Shown in pieces: positions 6,643 to 15,001 of a stretch of 33,467 nucleotides of DNA. Positions within the stretch are counted from its first letter, which is position 1; every line of letters begins with the position of its first letter. The notes below the pieces were generated by a model. The model made no database searches, had not been told where the DNA came from, and saw only the letters and a program-made list of their open reading frames with translations. A program made the position numbers and the translations under genes. Location: the NCBI GenBank assembly GCA_000828075.3, contig JXCB02000048.1, positions 186,542 through 220,008 on the forward strand, read 5' to 3'. Source of the stretch: Tolypothrix campylonemoides VB511288. Lineage in GTDB: Bacteria > Cyanobacteriota > Cyanobacteriia > Cyanobacteriales > Nostocaceae.

Positions 6643-7824
6643 ATGTCTGAAATACATAATCCGGATATTGTATACATTTCTCCTTCAGAATTGGTTGTTC
6701 ATCCGAAGCTGATAGAAATATATGGTGAAAATGAGAGTCGCCCTGCTTTGGAAAAAAGCATTTCTGAACTAGGGATTCTCGAATCTTTGAAGGTTTCAGC
6801 ACGTACTGGTGTAAATATTGTCTTGGCGGGTAAGTGTCGGCTGCAGATAGCCCGTAAGCTGGGAATCAGCTTAGTCAAGGTGGAATTTGTCGAGTCAAAC
6901 TCGCCTGAAGAGGATTTGAAGCTAGTACTTGACTTTAATCTCCACCGAGAAGGTGGGAAGACTCACTTCCAGAAGTTTCACGAGGGGCAGTACTGGGAGA
7001 ACGTACTTCGTCCCTTAGCTAAAGAAAGACAAAGGGAGAACGCTCGCCGTTTGAATCAGTCGAATGATTCAAATTTGAATCATTCGTTAGATGAAAGTAA
7101 CTCTCAATTAAAAAAGGGTAAACGAGTGATTCAGGAGGTTTCGGACAATCTAGATATAAGTGTTGGTAGTTATCACAAGGGTAAGAAAGTATTTGATTTT
7201 ATTTTGCAATTACGAAAAGTTCAAAAATTTAGGGCGGCTGTCGCGCTGGAGAAGGAGTTTAACCGCAGTATTGATGCAGCGTACAAGTTTGTTTGCGCTC
7301 AAGATATCTATAACCAGGTGATAGACCTGATTGAGGCGGGTAGCTGCTGTAGTCTTGAGGATGGTATTGCCTGGATGCGGAATGGTGAACGTAATCCGTT
7401 TCGGCGTTTTAAGCTTGACCATGTGTATCAATTCAAGAACAGACTGCGCCCTGAGTTGCAAATCGTGGGACGTGTTATTGGTATAACTAACGAATTTGTT
7501 GTGTTTGGATTTAGAAATTTGGTGAATATGTCTCTTGAAGTTGTGAATTTACGTCCACGACATATTGATGCCCAGTTGCAAGATGAACCATCTGCAGAAC
7601 AGAGAAAGAGGATATTTTGCTTGATGCAGAAGTTTAGTGATGTTTTCCCGGTTCAGGTGTCTTTGACGGAGTTGTTGAAACTTCCAAATTTGACTGATAA
7701 AGAGGAGGTTCTGTTGCGAGTGTATGAGTCTGATATTTTTGAAAAAACTTGGGAGGATTATAAAAAGCAGATAAAAGAAATGGAATCTACAAATAAAAAT
7801 AGGGATAATACTCGTGCTGCGTAG
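6643..7824 (+). CDS. ParB-like partition/regulatory protein
   Basis: 393 residues. Residues 10-110 fit the ParB/Srx N-terminal fold: SELVVHPKL..., ESRPALEKSISELGILESLKV, a GHxR-like motif in variant form (AGKCRLQIARKLG, 62-74), and VKVEFVESNSPEEDL. A helix-turn-helix-like region follows at about 166-188 (VSDNLDISVGSYHKGKKVF). The C-terminal part (about 275-325, YQFKNRLRPELQIVGRVIG...VVNLRPRHI) looks like a small β-barrel. ParB proteins bind centromere sites and use a CTPase clamp; the altered GKCR may change that. It lies 164 bases upstream of the replication gene, while the ParA-like ATPases are 8 kb away. A 167-base stretch of it, with a 26-base perfect palindrome, is copied at 13305-13471. 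Confidence 0.75.
   Translation: MSEIHNPDIVYISPSELVVHPKLIEIYGENESRPALEKSISELGILESLKVSARTGVNIVLAGKCRLQIARKLGISLVKVEFVESNSPEEDLKLVLDFNLHREGGKTHFQKFHEGQYWENVLRPLAKERQRENARRLNQSNDSNLNHSLDESNSQLKKGKRVIQEVSDNLDISVGSYHKGKKVFDFILQLRKVQKFRAAVALEKEFNRSIDAAYKFVCAQDIYNQVIDLIEAGSCCSLEDGIAWMRNGERNPFRRFKLDHVYQFKNRLRPELQIVGRVIGITNEFVVFGFRNLVNMSLEVVNLRPRHIDAQLQDEPSAEQRKRIFCLMQKFSDVFPVQVSLTELLKLPNLTDKEEVLLRVYESDIFEKTWEDYKKQIKEMESTNKNRDNTRAA
7061..7086. repeat. 26-bp perfect palindrome inside the parB-like gene
   Basis: CGAATGATTCAAA is followed at once by its reverse complement TTTGAATCATTCG. It encodes NDSNLNHS in the ParB-like protein. The same palindrome is intact at 13381-13406 in the duplicated fragment. 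Confidence 0.85.
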
Positions 7825-7836
7825 GTAGCTTATAAG

Positions 7837-7943
7837 GCTAATCTAGCAGAGAATATATCCCAACAGTAACGTTATTTACTAGATTAGCAGCTAAATACTT
7901 ATTGCGGTACGAGTTCACAAATTTAGTGGATGTCGAACTCGTA
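7837..7943. promoter_or_regulatory. Two inverted repeats upstream of the replication gene
   Basis: GCTAATCTAG (7837-7846) pairs with CTAGATTAGC (7879-7888), and TACGAGTTC (7908-7916) pairs with GAACTCGTA (7935-7943). Both stems are perfect and lie 46-150 bases before the start of the CyRepA1 gene. They could be a terminator for the upstream gene, an operator, or a structured leader or antisense RNA controlling copy number. Confidence 0.5.
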
Positions 7944-7988
7944 TGAAGATATGTGACTTTTTTTTGCTTTTAAATTCAGTGGTGGAGT

Positions 7989-10900
7989 ATGAGTAATTTT
8001 ATCTCCACCAGCCGTACCAAACCCTGTCCTGTGTGTGGTGATACTCGTAGGCGTTGCCGAGAACTGCGAGACGATCCCAATAAGTTCCTCTGCATGAGTG
8101 TTACCGATGGATACAGTACTCCTCCTGGGTTTAGCTTTCGGGGGTTAACCAAAGATGGAACGTGGGGAGTGATCATCCGCGATATGGGAAAAGCTGATGA
8201 CGAAGCCCGCTACGAGTGGATTTCGCGATGGCGACACCTTAAAGCTGAACGTCTTAAAGCTGAAAAAGAGCGTTTATCTCGTCTACTCCCGGAACCCGAG
8301 CGAGACAAACACATCCGAAATATCTTTTCCCAACTGTCGTTATTCCCAGACCACCGGGATGACTTGCACCGGCGGGGACTCTCGGATGACCTAATTAAGG
8401 CGGGAATGTTTCGGTCGGTGGTTTCGTGGCAAAAACTCGACCGGGAGGTATCACACCAACTTGCAGGTGTAGGTATTTCCGGGAGGAGTTTGACTAACTT
8501 TGATTCGGGTTATCTTGTTCCGGTGTGGAATGAGAAATTAGAAATTGTCAGTTGGCAGTTGCGCCTTGATAATCCTGATGAGAACGAAGGGAAGTATCGG
8601 TGGGCGTCGAGTCGGTTTAAAAAAAAGCGCCCTAACGGTCCTACCTCTCATTTGTCTAATGGGGAATTACCTCTTACCTATTGTTTACCGATAACTGGGA
8701 GGTGTGGTGACAATACCGTTCGGTTAAGACATCTATTCGTTGAGACAGCAAGGGGGCAGGGGGCAGCTTTCAAGGGAGAACAAGAGTTAATGGACGATAA
8801 CTCTTTCTCTCCCATGCTCCCTTCTCCCTGCTCCCATGCTTATCCGAACCGTATTGGGTGTGGTGATAGTCATATAAGTAATTTTGAGGTGACTGACCCG
8901 CAGTCGAATTTATTGCCTGTTAATGATGCTTTTTCTCTACCTCAATATATTGGTCTTGCCGAGGGTATTCTCAAACCGTGGATTATTTCCCAACTGCGAT
9001 CGCAAATTGTGATTGGTGCTGCGGGTGGTAATTTCGGGTCATCGCCTGAAACTTTCAAGCGCTACTTGTTGGCAGCAAAAGCCCAATTGGGAATTGATAA
9101 TTGTCAATTGGTTCTCTGGGCAGATGCCGGGGCGGTTCTCAACAAGAACGTGATGCGTCAATACCGCCGTACTTATGAGTTGGTGAGGAGCTGGGGCTAT
9201 ACCTTAAGGGTGGCTTGGTGGGGACAACTTGATAAATCTTGTGCTGACCCGGATGAGTATACTGGTAAGTACGAGTTGCTCACCTGGGCGCAATTTGAGG
9301 GTTTATCGAGAAATCCTTCTCGCTTTTGGGATGACGTAAAATACCAACTGCGGAAAATCAAACGGTTAGTTCGCCCCCACTGGGGATTCCAACAACAAAA
9401 GCGTCAGTACCGACAACAGCAGACTGCGACAACTATTATATATATCCCTGGCTCCTTACCCACTCCCGACGAATATATCCAACTTGGTTGTCCCAAGATA
9501 ATTTACCAGGGGGACGAGCGCGTTACTATCTGGAAGGAAGCCGTCGCCAAGGGTTGGCAGCATATATTAGATAAGTCAGCTCCTGGGTTGGGTAAGTCTC
9601 ACACCGCGGGCACTATGAAGGCATCTGAATTTAACTTACATCAATTGTGGTATCTTGCCAGTGACCATCGCAATCCAACAACATTCACAGTCGAGCAGAA
9701 TTTTGTAGATTTGCCTCCCCGCCATAACGGGTTAGCTTATGACCATGCCAGACTTACACCTATGGGGCAACCTTTTTTGGTGCATCCAACTGGAACTTAC
9801 GTTGGTAAGTTATTTCCTTCAAACTGTCATCGTACTCCCATTTTTCGTGCCTTGGGGTCGAAAAACATAGCTAATATTGAAAACTCCTCTAATCCAATTT
9901 GTCTTAGCTGTCACCTTTACAATGCCTGTCGCAGTAACAGGGGTATGGGATTTGGTTATAGGTATGAACGCTACTCTGTATTTGGCTATTCTGAAGTACG
10001 CGCCCATCCCGATAGTTTGCCTAACTGTGATGATTATGAATATTCTGAGTGCGGTGCATTTTGGGATGAAGCTTCACTAGTTATGCGATCGCGCAAAAAA
10101 GTCGAAGTAGATAGCTGTGATTTTAATCAAACTGTCGGGGAGTTAGCTGTAGCTGCGCCGTCCCTATTTACAAAACTTAAACCTATATTTGAGAGATTAA
10201 GGTTTCTCCTTTGGCCACAAGAGTACGGGGAAGAGATGTTGTGGGCAAACGATACTACTGTACCAACTCGTAACGTCTCTTCACCCAAGCCGGCAAGCGT
10301 GTCCACACGAGTGGCTCCTCGTTATGGCTATAACGATACAGCTATTCGTCAGATGTTGGGGGAGATACCACAAGATATTGATGATATAATCTTTGGGGTG
10401 GAACTTGCCCTACGTCCAAATTTATCTTTCCTACGGTCAGCTCCAGATAGTATAGATGCCAGTACCGGGACTAAGACGGAGAAAATAGCATCGCGGCGTA
10501 TAAATAAACTTCTTAGAGGTCAGACTTATACTGAAACCAAAGAACAACTTAACCAGGTATTGCTCAACTGGTTGGTTCCTCTACTTAAGGTGTGGGCAAA
10601 CTATATTAGAGGGTCATTTCATTTTGATAAAGGTATACTTTGTGTAGATTTAGAAGATAATCACCACCGGGAAGTGACAACTGCGACTAAGTTTAATATT
10701 TACCTCGATGGCACCTTAGATGTGCGCTATTTAGCACTGAAGTTGGCAGTGGGAGTAGAAAATATCCTCGTTATCGAGCAGCTTGTCCCAAGCTATGAGA
10801 ATTTGACAGTTGTGCACGTTACTGGTATGGGCGTGTTGGGTCGTGATAGGCGCGATTCGATTTTACAGAGAGTGGCAGCGCTAAGAGAAACTATTACCAA

Positions 10901-11864
10901 CAAGTATTTGGGTTTGTCGGTTGGTATTATTGAACGTAAAGCTTTTGCACAAACAGGTGATGGGTATCACTTTCGCGACGGGCGGGGAATTAACCGCTTT
11001 GCGGATGTCAACGTACTGATGAGTTTGGGTATTCCCTATCCAAATATTGGAGAGTTGGCAGCCGAGTATCAAGTATTGACTGGTGTTGTGCCTTCTATGT
11101 CAGTTGAAGAAGCCCCGTTGCGAGAAGAAAACCTGGCGACGGTAAAGTTTCTTGACCTCAAGTTCCAAGAATTTGTTGATAGTTTGGTTCGTGCTGAAAT
11201 TCTCCAAGAGTCAGGTCGTTTGCGAGCGCACCTGCGTCCCGAAGAGGAATTAATCTATTACTTTGTGGGGGATTTCGATGTCGGATTCCTGCAAGAGGAA
11301 TTACCTGGGTGCAAATTCCAAAGTGTGCGGGCGATTGAGATAGATTGGCGGGCTGCTGAGTGTGGCGAACAAACCAAGTTTGTTTTAACCAAAGCGATCG
11401 CCAGACAAATTTTATCGGGGAATGAGAAACCGACTCAGCAGGATGTCGTTGATGAAATTGCTCAAACGTTACCGAAAGAGAAGGCAATCAAGCAACCAAG
11501 GGTATCTCAAATTGTGAAAGAACATATGTCCCACATTGGGGGGTGGAAACAATTACGGGTATTGATTGCGAAGATACTCAAAAGTGTTACACAAGAGCAA
11601 GGCGAACAGCTTCTCTCTAGTGATGAAACTTGGTTGGCAAAAATTTACTTTCCTCTGCTGGGTGAAGAGTCTCCCGTGGAGGCGATAGTAAACCTCATCC
11701 AGGTTGCCCAGGTGGTGGGTACTCGCTTTGGGGCGATTCTTCAATATGTATCTCTTGATGTGCGAGGGCAATTGTTGGGTCATGCCTTCGCTGTTATGGT
11801 AGACATTGGGGTGGGGATAGATTGGCTGGTTGAGGAATTAATGCCCCTGTGGGATAGTTCTTGA
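7989..11864 (+). CDS. CyRepA1-family plasmid replication protein (primase-helicase)
   Basis: 1291 residues. An N-terminal zinc-finger-like cluster (C13, C16, C23, C35) precedes a TOPRIM-like DUF3854 region with IGLAEGILKPWI (E325) and VLWADAGA (D379). An ATPase/helicase part has Walker A APGLGKS (531-537, K536) and a DEAD-like WDEAS (D693-E694). Between these, cysteines in NPICLSCHLYNAC and nearby could bind zinc or an Fe-S cluster. A further region reaches the C-terminus with a helix-turn-helix-like stretch (TQQDVVDEIAQTLPKEKAIK). This layout matches the cyanobacterial CyRepA1 family of plasmid initiators (for example on Synechocystis pSYSA). It probably starts replication by priming and unwinding at the plasmid origin. 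A dispersed repeat has inserted in frame at residues about 253-284. A hairpin follows the stop. The ribosome site before ATG 7989 (GGTGGAG, one base away) is poorly spaced. Confidence 0.85.
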   Translation: MSNFISTSRTKPCPVCGDTRRRCRELRDDPNKFLCMSVTDGYSTPPGFSFRGLTKDGTWGVIIRDMGKADDEARYEWISRWRHLKAERLKAEKERLSRLLPEPERDKHIRNIFSQLSLFPDHRDDLHRRGLSDDLIKAGMFRSVVSWQKLDREVSHQLAGVGISGRSLTNFDSGYLVPVWNEKLEIVSWQLRLDNPDENEGKYRWASSRFKKKRPNGPTSHLSNGELPLTYCLPITGRCGDNTVRLRHLFVETARGQGAAFKGEQELMDDNSFSPMLPSPCSHAYPNRIGCGDSHISNFEVTDPQSNLLPVNDAFSLPQYIGLAEGILKPWIISQLRSQIVIGAAGGNFGSSPETFKRYLLAAKAQLGIDNCQLVLWADAGAVLNKNVMRQYRRTYELVRSWGYTLRVAWWGQLDKSCADPDEYTGKYELLTWAQFEGLSRNPSRFWDDVKYQLRKIKRLVRPHWGFQQQKRQYRQQQTATTIIYIPGSLPTPDEYIQLGCPKIIYQGDERVTIWKEAVAKGWQHILDKSAPGLGKSHTAGTMKASEFNLHQLWYLASDHRNPTTFTVEQNFVDLPPRHNGLAYDHARLTPMGQPFLVHPTGTYVGKLFPSNCHRTPIFRALGSKNIANIENSSNPICLSCHLYNACRSNRGMGFGYRYERYSVFGYSEVRAHPDSLPNCDDYEYSECGAFWDEASLVMRSRKKVEVDSCDFNQTVGELAVAAPSLFTKLKPIFERLRFLLWPQEYGEEMLWANDTTVPTRNVSSPKPASVSTRVAPRYGYNDTAIRQMLGEIPQDIDDIIFGVELALRPNLSFLRSAPDSIDASTGTKTEKIASRRINKLLRGQTYTETKEQLNQVLLNWLVPLLKVWANYIRGSFHFDKGILCVDLEDNHHREVTTATKFNIYLDGTLDVRYLALKLAVGVENILVIEQLVPSYENLTVVHVTGMGVLGRDRRDSILQRVAALRETITNKYLGLSVGIIERKAFAQTGDGYHFRDGRGINRFADVNVLMSLGIPYPNIGELAAEYQVLTGVVPSMSVEEAPLREENLATVKFLDLKFQEFVDSLVRAEILQESGRLRAHLRPEEELIYYFVGDFDVGFLQEELPGCKFQSVRAIEIDWRAAECGEQTKFVLTKAIARQILSGNEKPTQQDVVDEIAQTLPKEKAIKQPRVSQIVKEHMSHIGGWKQLRVLIAKILKSVTQEQGEQLLSSDETWLAKIYFPLLGEESPVEAIVNLIQVAQVVGTRFGAILQYVSLDVRGQLLGHAFAVMVDIGVGIDWLVEELMPLWDSS
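8749..8839 (+). repeat. Dispersed palindromic repeat inserted in frame in the replication gene
   Basis: Sequence of the cyanobacterial intergenic type: GGGGGCAGGGGGCAG on the left, CTCCCTTCTCCCTGCTCCC on the right, and an inner stem GGGAGA-aca-AGAGTTA (8774-8789) pairing with TAACTCT-ttc-TCTCCC (8798-8813). It stays open in the Rep frame and adds a low-complexity peptide (GQGAAFKGEQELMDDNSFSP). Confidence 0.65.
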
Positions 11865-11909
11865 TTGCGGAGTGAATTTTCAATTAATAATTTTCAATTC
11901 ACCACGCAA
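11865..11909 (+). terminator. Hairpin after the replication gene
   Basis: TTGCGGAGTGAATT (11865-11878) pairs with AATTCACCACGCAA (11896-11909) with two central mismatches, starting at the base after the stop codon. There is no T-run, so termination is likely but not certain. Confidence 0.45.
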
Positions 11910-12073
11910 CGGATGAGGCAATTAACCGAGGTATTGCCTTTGCTCTTGAGTCAATGACTGAGTGCGATTGGTCTACTACCCGAGTGATTTGTATCGACAA
12001 CAAGTGCATCAAGGCTATCGCAATTGCAGATATCGTGTCTGCTATCAAGGAAGCTTTAGGAATTACCAATTAA
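11900..12073 (+). pseudogene. Remnant coding segment without start codon
   Basis: A 57-codon open frame ending at TAA 12071-12073 reads HHATDEAINRGIAFALESMT and ends VSAIKEALGITN. It is preceded by TAA in frame and has no start except an internal ATG after ALES. The amino-acid composition and helical pattern look like real protein, so it is probably the C-terminal stump of a deleted gene. I do not recognise the family. Confidence 0.4.
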
Positions 12074-12196
12074 ATTTAACTTTTTATAGGGTTGTAATTT
12101 GCGTGCTTAAATAAATTACTAGCTTACTTTACTTACAAAAAATATTAATTTTGTTTAGAAGTTCTTAAATGTTTCCCTTGACCTGGGGTAAAGTTA

Positions 12197-12231
12197 TTAC
12201 TTTTGTATAAAAATACTAAACACAAAATTAA
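12197..12231. repeat. Operator-like inverted repeat, copy 1
   Basis: TTACTTTTGTAT and ACACAAAATTAA (10 of 12 paired) flank an AAAAATACTAA spacer. The spacer closely matches that of copy 2 at 12311-12347. Confidence 0.5.
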
Positions 12232-12310
12232 TAATTTTATCTCTGATAAATCAGGAGTATGTGTTCATTAGATATTTCTCTAACTGATGCTAAATTTTGA
12301 CCTAAAAATT

Positions 12311-12347
12311 ATTAGTTTTGTATAAAAATGCTTAATACAAAACTAAT
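12311..12347. repeat. Operator-like inverted repeat, copy 2
   Basis: ATTAGTTTTGTAT (12311-12323) and its exact reverse complement ATACAAAACTAAT (12335-12347) flank the spacer AAAAATGCTTA. The 13-bp arms are perfect. Confidence 0.6.
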
Positions 12348-12375
12348 ATTATTATTTAGTTTTATAGTTAATTAC

Positions 12376-13180
12376 TTATCATTTTTCTCTGAAATCGGCT
12401 TGGTGTTTCAATACTTCTCGGTTAAGGTCAGAATCGGGTAAATAAAAGCTGCGCATGGACGTTTTTCGGGACTGATGTTTACGGAAGACTGCATCACAAT
12501 CAAGACTTTTAATCAGAACTAAATCAGCATAAGCACAAAAAGCTCTATCCCCTAAAAGCACATCTCCCTTCTTAAGAAAGTTATCGCCAATTGAATATCA
12601 TGAGTGTTCAGAACGTCGATACACAAGGCAACGGCAGCACCTGTAGCAAGGCTAAACAGTACACCAATTTTTGCTTTTCGGTTACCCACAGCCAGCCTTT
12701 TGACTACACAGCTATCGGGTAAGCTTTCTGATTTTCAACAGTATCAGGCATTGATATGCTTGAACCATCTATGACTTTCACATGACGACCACACCACAAA
12801 TTTAGGAGTGTTACATTATCTTGTAGTTTTTGTCCAACTTTACCAAAAAGTTTCTCTAATAGTTTTTCAGGTAATCTAGACCTTGCTTGACAGTAAGCAC
12901 TGGTGTCAGTTGAAGGAAGTTCTACACATTCACCTGCTAAAGCACGCAATTACTCTACTCACTGCATTATGGCAACTTTTATCAACATCTAGAACTTGAG
13001 ATAGAAATGCCCAGAGAGTCACAAAGGGGTCAAATAAGCGACGACGATATTTAATTTTTAACTCGTTAATAGATTCTTGAATTACTTCTTCTGGTAATAG
13101 TTCTTGGAAAGGCAATCCAAAACTTTGCGTAAATTTCTGTTTGAACCTTATACACGATTTGGCACATTATAAGTAGACAT
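12376..13180 (-). pseudogene. IS4-type transposase pseudogene
   Basis: Reading the minus strand from ATG 13180 gives MSTYNVPNRV, a frameshift, then KFTQSFGLPFQELLPEEVIQ...RRRLFDPFVTLWAFLSQVLD, a frameshift near 12940, then SAYCQARSRLPEKLLEKLFG...VKVIDGSSISMPDT with the first catalytic Asp. Another frameshift near 12710 leads to CVVKRLAVGNRKAKIGVLFS, and a last one near 12560 leads to LLGDRAFCAYADLVLIKSLD with the second Asp. The reading stops at QADFREK before any Glu of the DDE triad, so the C-terminus is lost. At least four frameshifts and the 3' truncation show an old, dead insertion sequence. No clear terminal inverted repeats remain. Confidence 0.8.
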
Positions 13181-13304
13181 TTTTAACAGCCTCGTTGTGT
13201 TCCAATTTAGTTTGTCTGGACACAGGAAGCTTTTTCTACGTGGATAAAATTGTTAACTTTTTTACAAGCTCCTCTGAAAGCGATCGCTTATCTTAGTGCC
13301 ATTC

Positions 13305-13471
13305 GGGCAGTACTGGGAGAACGTACTTCGTCCCTTAGCTAAAGAAAGACAAAGAGAGAACGCTCGCCGTTTGAATCAGTCGAATGATTCAAATTTGAAT
13401 CATTCGTTAGATGAGAGTAACTCTCAATTAAAAAAGGGTAAACGAGTGATTCAGGAGGTTTCAGACAATCT
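13305..13471 (+). pseudogene. 167-bp duplicated fragment of the parB-like gene
   Basis: Matches 6985-7151 with 3 substitutions in 167 bases and no gaps, and reads in frame as GQYWENVLRPLAKERQ through to QEVSDNL. It has no start of its own. It includes the 26-bp palindrome (13381-13406) unchanged. Such low divergence implies recent duplication, gene conversion or selection on the DNA site. Confidence 0.85.
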
Positions 13472-13490
13472 CAGTACACCGAAAAGTTTT

Positions 13491-13525
13491 GCGATTGCCT
13501 TTGGCAGTGCGCTCCGCGCAATCGC
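13491..13525. repeat. HIP1-type hairpin repeat
   Basis: GCGATTGC (13491-13498) pairs with GCAATCGC (13518-13525) around CTTTGGCAGTGCGCTCCGC, a common type of short palindromic repeat in Nostocales intergenic DNA. Confidence 0.5.
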
Positions 13526-13641
13526 CTGAAAAAACAGATTGAAAATCAGAATGCTGCCTAATTAACTGTACTTTTGAATACATTTTGTCAGGTTTTCGGA
13601 AAAAATAATTTTATAAGAAAAGCTAATCGATAAACTCTAAA

Positions 13642-13792
13642 CCCTGGGTTGGGGTCAACCGTGTATTACTTGGTAAAAGGACTTTATTTGACTATCGTTT
13701 AGCTCGCTCCCCGTCATGGGTGAACCACCAAAAGCTTTGGGTATTGTAGGACAATGTCTTACCAAGTATTACACGGAATGAAGAACCCAGGG
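13642..13792. repeat. MITE-like inverted-repeat element, about 151 bp
   Basis: Left arm 13642-13676 (CCCTGGGTT then CCGTGTATTACTTGGTAA) and right arm 13759-13792 (TTACCAAGTATTACACGG then AACCCAGGG) are near-complementary over about 34 bases, with a variable patch inside. There is no ORF in the interior. Confidence 0.6.
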
Positions 13793-13855
13793 CAAACGCA
13801 TCTTAATTAGTCTTGACAAAAACCTTAATTAATGTATTAACGAGAAAACAAGAAT

Positions 13856-14071
13856 TTATTGTTTGATTGGTTTTTCAGGGTTGGGTAAATCCTGCTCAAA
13901 ATTGCCGACAGTGCAAAATCGGGGCACTCCTCTTTTGGGTTTAGTGCCCACAGTTTCAAGAAGCGCCCGATTTGCGCGCCTGATCGTGGATTCAAGTAGG
14001 ACGTCTATAGACGGTGGTTCTGTTTGAGTAAGGAAGCCTGAAGGGGCATCCCCACGAATGAATACGTTCAT
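13856..14071 (-). CDS. Doubtful small hypothetical ORF
   Basis: 71 codons from ATG 14071, product starting MNVFIRGDAPSGFLTQTEPP and rich in Pro, Arg and Glu. There is no ribosome site, no recognisable domain, and it lies among repeats; the DNA itself looks like a dispersed repeat. I keep it only as a possibility. Confidence 0.2.
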   Translation of the reverse strand: MNVFIRGDAPSGFLTQTEPPSIDVLLESTIRRANRALLETVGTKPKRGVPRFCTVGNFEQDLPNPEKPIKQ

Positions 14072-14231
14072 TTTAATAAGAATGGCACTTTTTTATTTGT
14101 CTTCATGACGAAATAGGGGGCTGTCTTACCGGATGGCAGAGTACAGAGGACTCAAATTTGTATCAAATGTTACTTTTAACCCTTTTGCCTTTCTTTGGTA
14201 AAGAAACTAAACGATTCACCGATTTTTTAAC

Positions 14232-14424
14232 AGAAAGAACGAAGGTGTCAGTCGCCAGAATATGTCTTGCGGACACGCTACGCGAACAGAATTGAATTCT
14301 GTGCGACTGGCGGATGAGTAAAGGGGTTTAAATAACGACAGTTAATACGGTGTTCACTTTCGTGTTTGGTGCTACTCCGACGAAAGTGATTCTGACTCCT
14401 GAATTCTGACGAATGGTTCTTCTT
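14232..14424. repeat. Gene-free inverted-repeat (MITE-like) element, copy 2
   Basis: The right end 14389-14424 repeats the right end of the 4178-4357 element (ATTCTGACTCCTGAATTCTG, then GGTTCTTCTT). The left end begins AGAAAGAACGAAGGTGTCAG. The core CAGAATTGAATTCTGTGCGA plus GCGGATGAGTAAAGGGGTTT (about 14287-14332) is shared with copy 1; the remaining interior differs. Confidence 0.6.
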
Positions 14425-14744
14425 CAATAGTAAACCATAAGAAATTAACTACTAATTTACAGAATCAACTAATGTTGATTAAATATCAGAATTTTGTTGA
14501 TTGGCTTTTTGAGTTAGAGGGTACATACTAAGTACAGCATTTCATAAATCCGTAGCGTTTCTTTCGCCCAACTAGTAAGGCTGAAACGGCTTGTCATTCG
14601 TTACGAAGTTGTGAAATTCTCTACTAATAACTAAATGTATATAAAACAGAATGGTCAGGTTTAATTAGGTAGGGTTCAGTGGGGGTCTTAAACCCTTGTT
14701 CCCTTCGGTCACGGGCTTCAGATCTGGAGTCAGAATTCCCGGAT

Positions 14745-14805
14745 GCCTTCTGCCTCCTGCCTTCTGCCTTTTCCGATAACTGATAACTGATAACTGGTAA
14801 CTGTT
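14745..14805. repeat. Short tandem repeats (cyanobacterial STRR type)
   Basis: GCCTTCTGCCTCCTGCCTTC with a 7-base period at 14745-14770, then GATAACTGATAACTGATAAC with a 7-base period at 14775-14805. Both are standard Nostocales STRR motifs. Confidence 0.8.
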
Positions 14806-15001
14806 AAAAAGGAGGTGTTTTTTTACAAGCACTAAATTTATGCAGTTTGATTGGAAGCTTGAATAATCAATTAGTTGAATCCTTGAAAGTTACTTATTTT
14901 AACTGGTTGTCAACTCTTGTAGAAGAAATGATTTCTTCTACTTGAAGGTTGAAAAAACTCTCTTTTCTCAGCAAAGTGTATTTACTTTGTAGAGGATTGT
15001 C

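Larger units (their letters stand above)
12074..12378. other. AT-rich intergenic region with a repeated operator-like inverted repeat
   Basis: No CDS. Contains two related inverted repeats 114 bases apart (12197-12231 and 12311-12347). Position downstream of the replication gene, AT-richness and repeats make it a candidate for an origin or a protein-binding region. Confidence 0.4.
14072..15001. other. Long repeat-rich intergenic region
   Basis: About 930 bases with no supported CDS. It holds the second inverted-repeat element (14232-14424), tandem heptamer-type repeats (14745-14805), and the leader and ribosome site (AGAGGA 14991-14996) of the first ParA-like gene. Confidence 0.5.

Noticed and set aside
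14745-14805. Tandem repeats considered as a CRISPR array
   Set aside because: The 7-base period without spacers is the STRR type. No repeat-spacer structure and no cas gene are present in the window.
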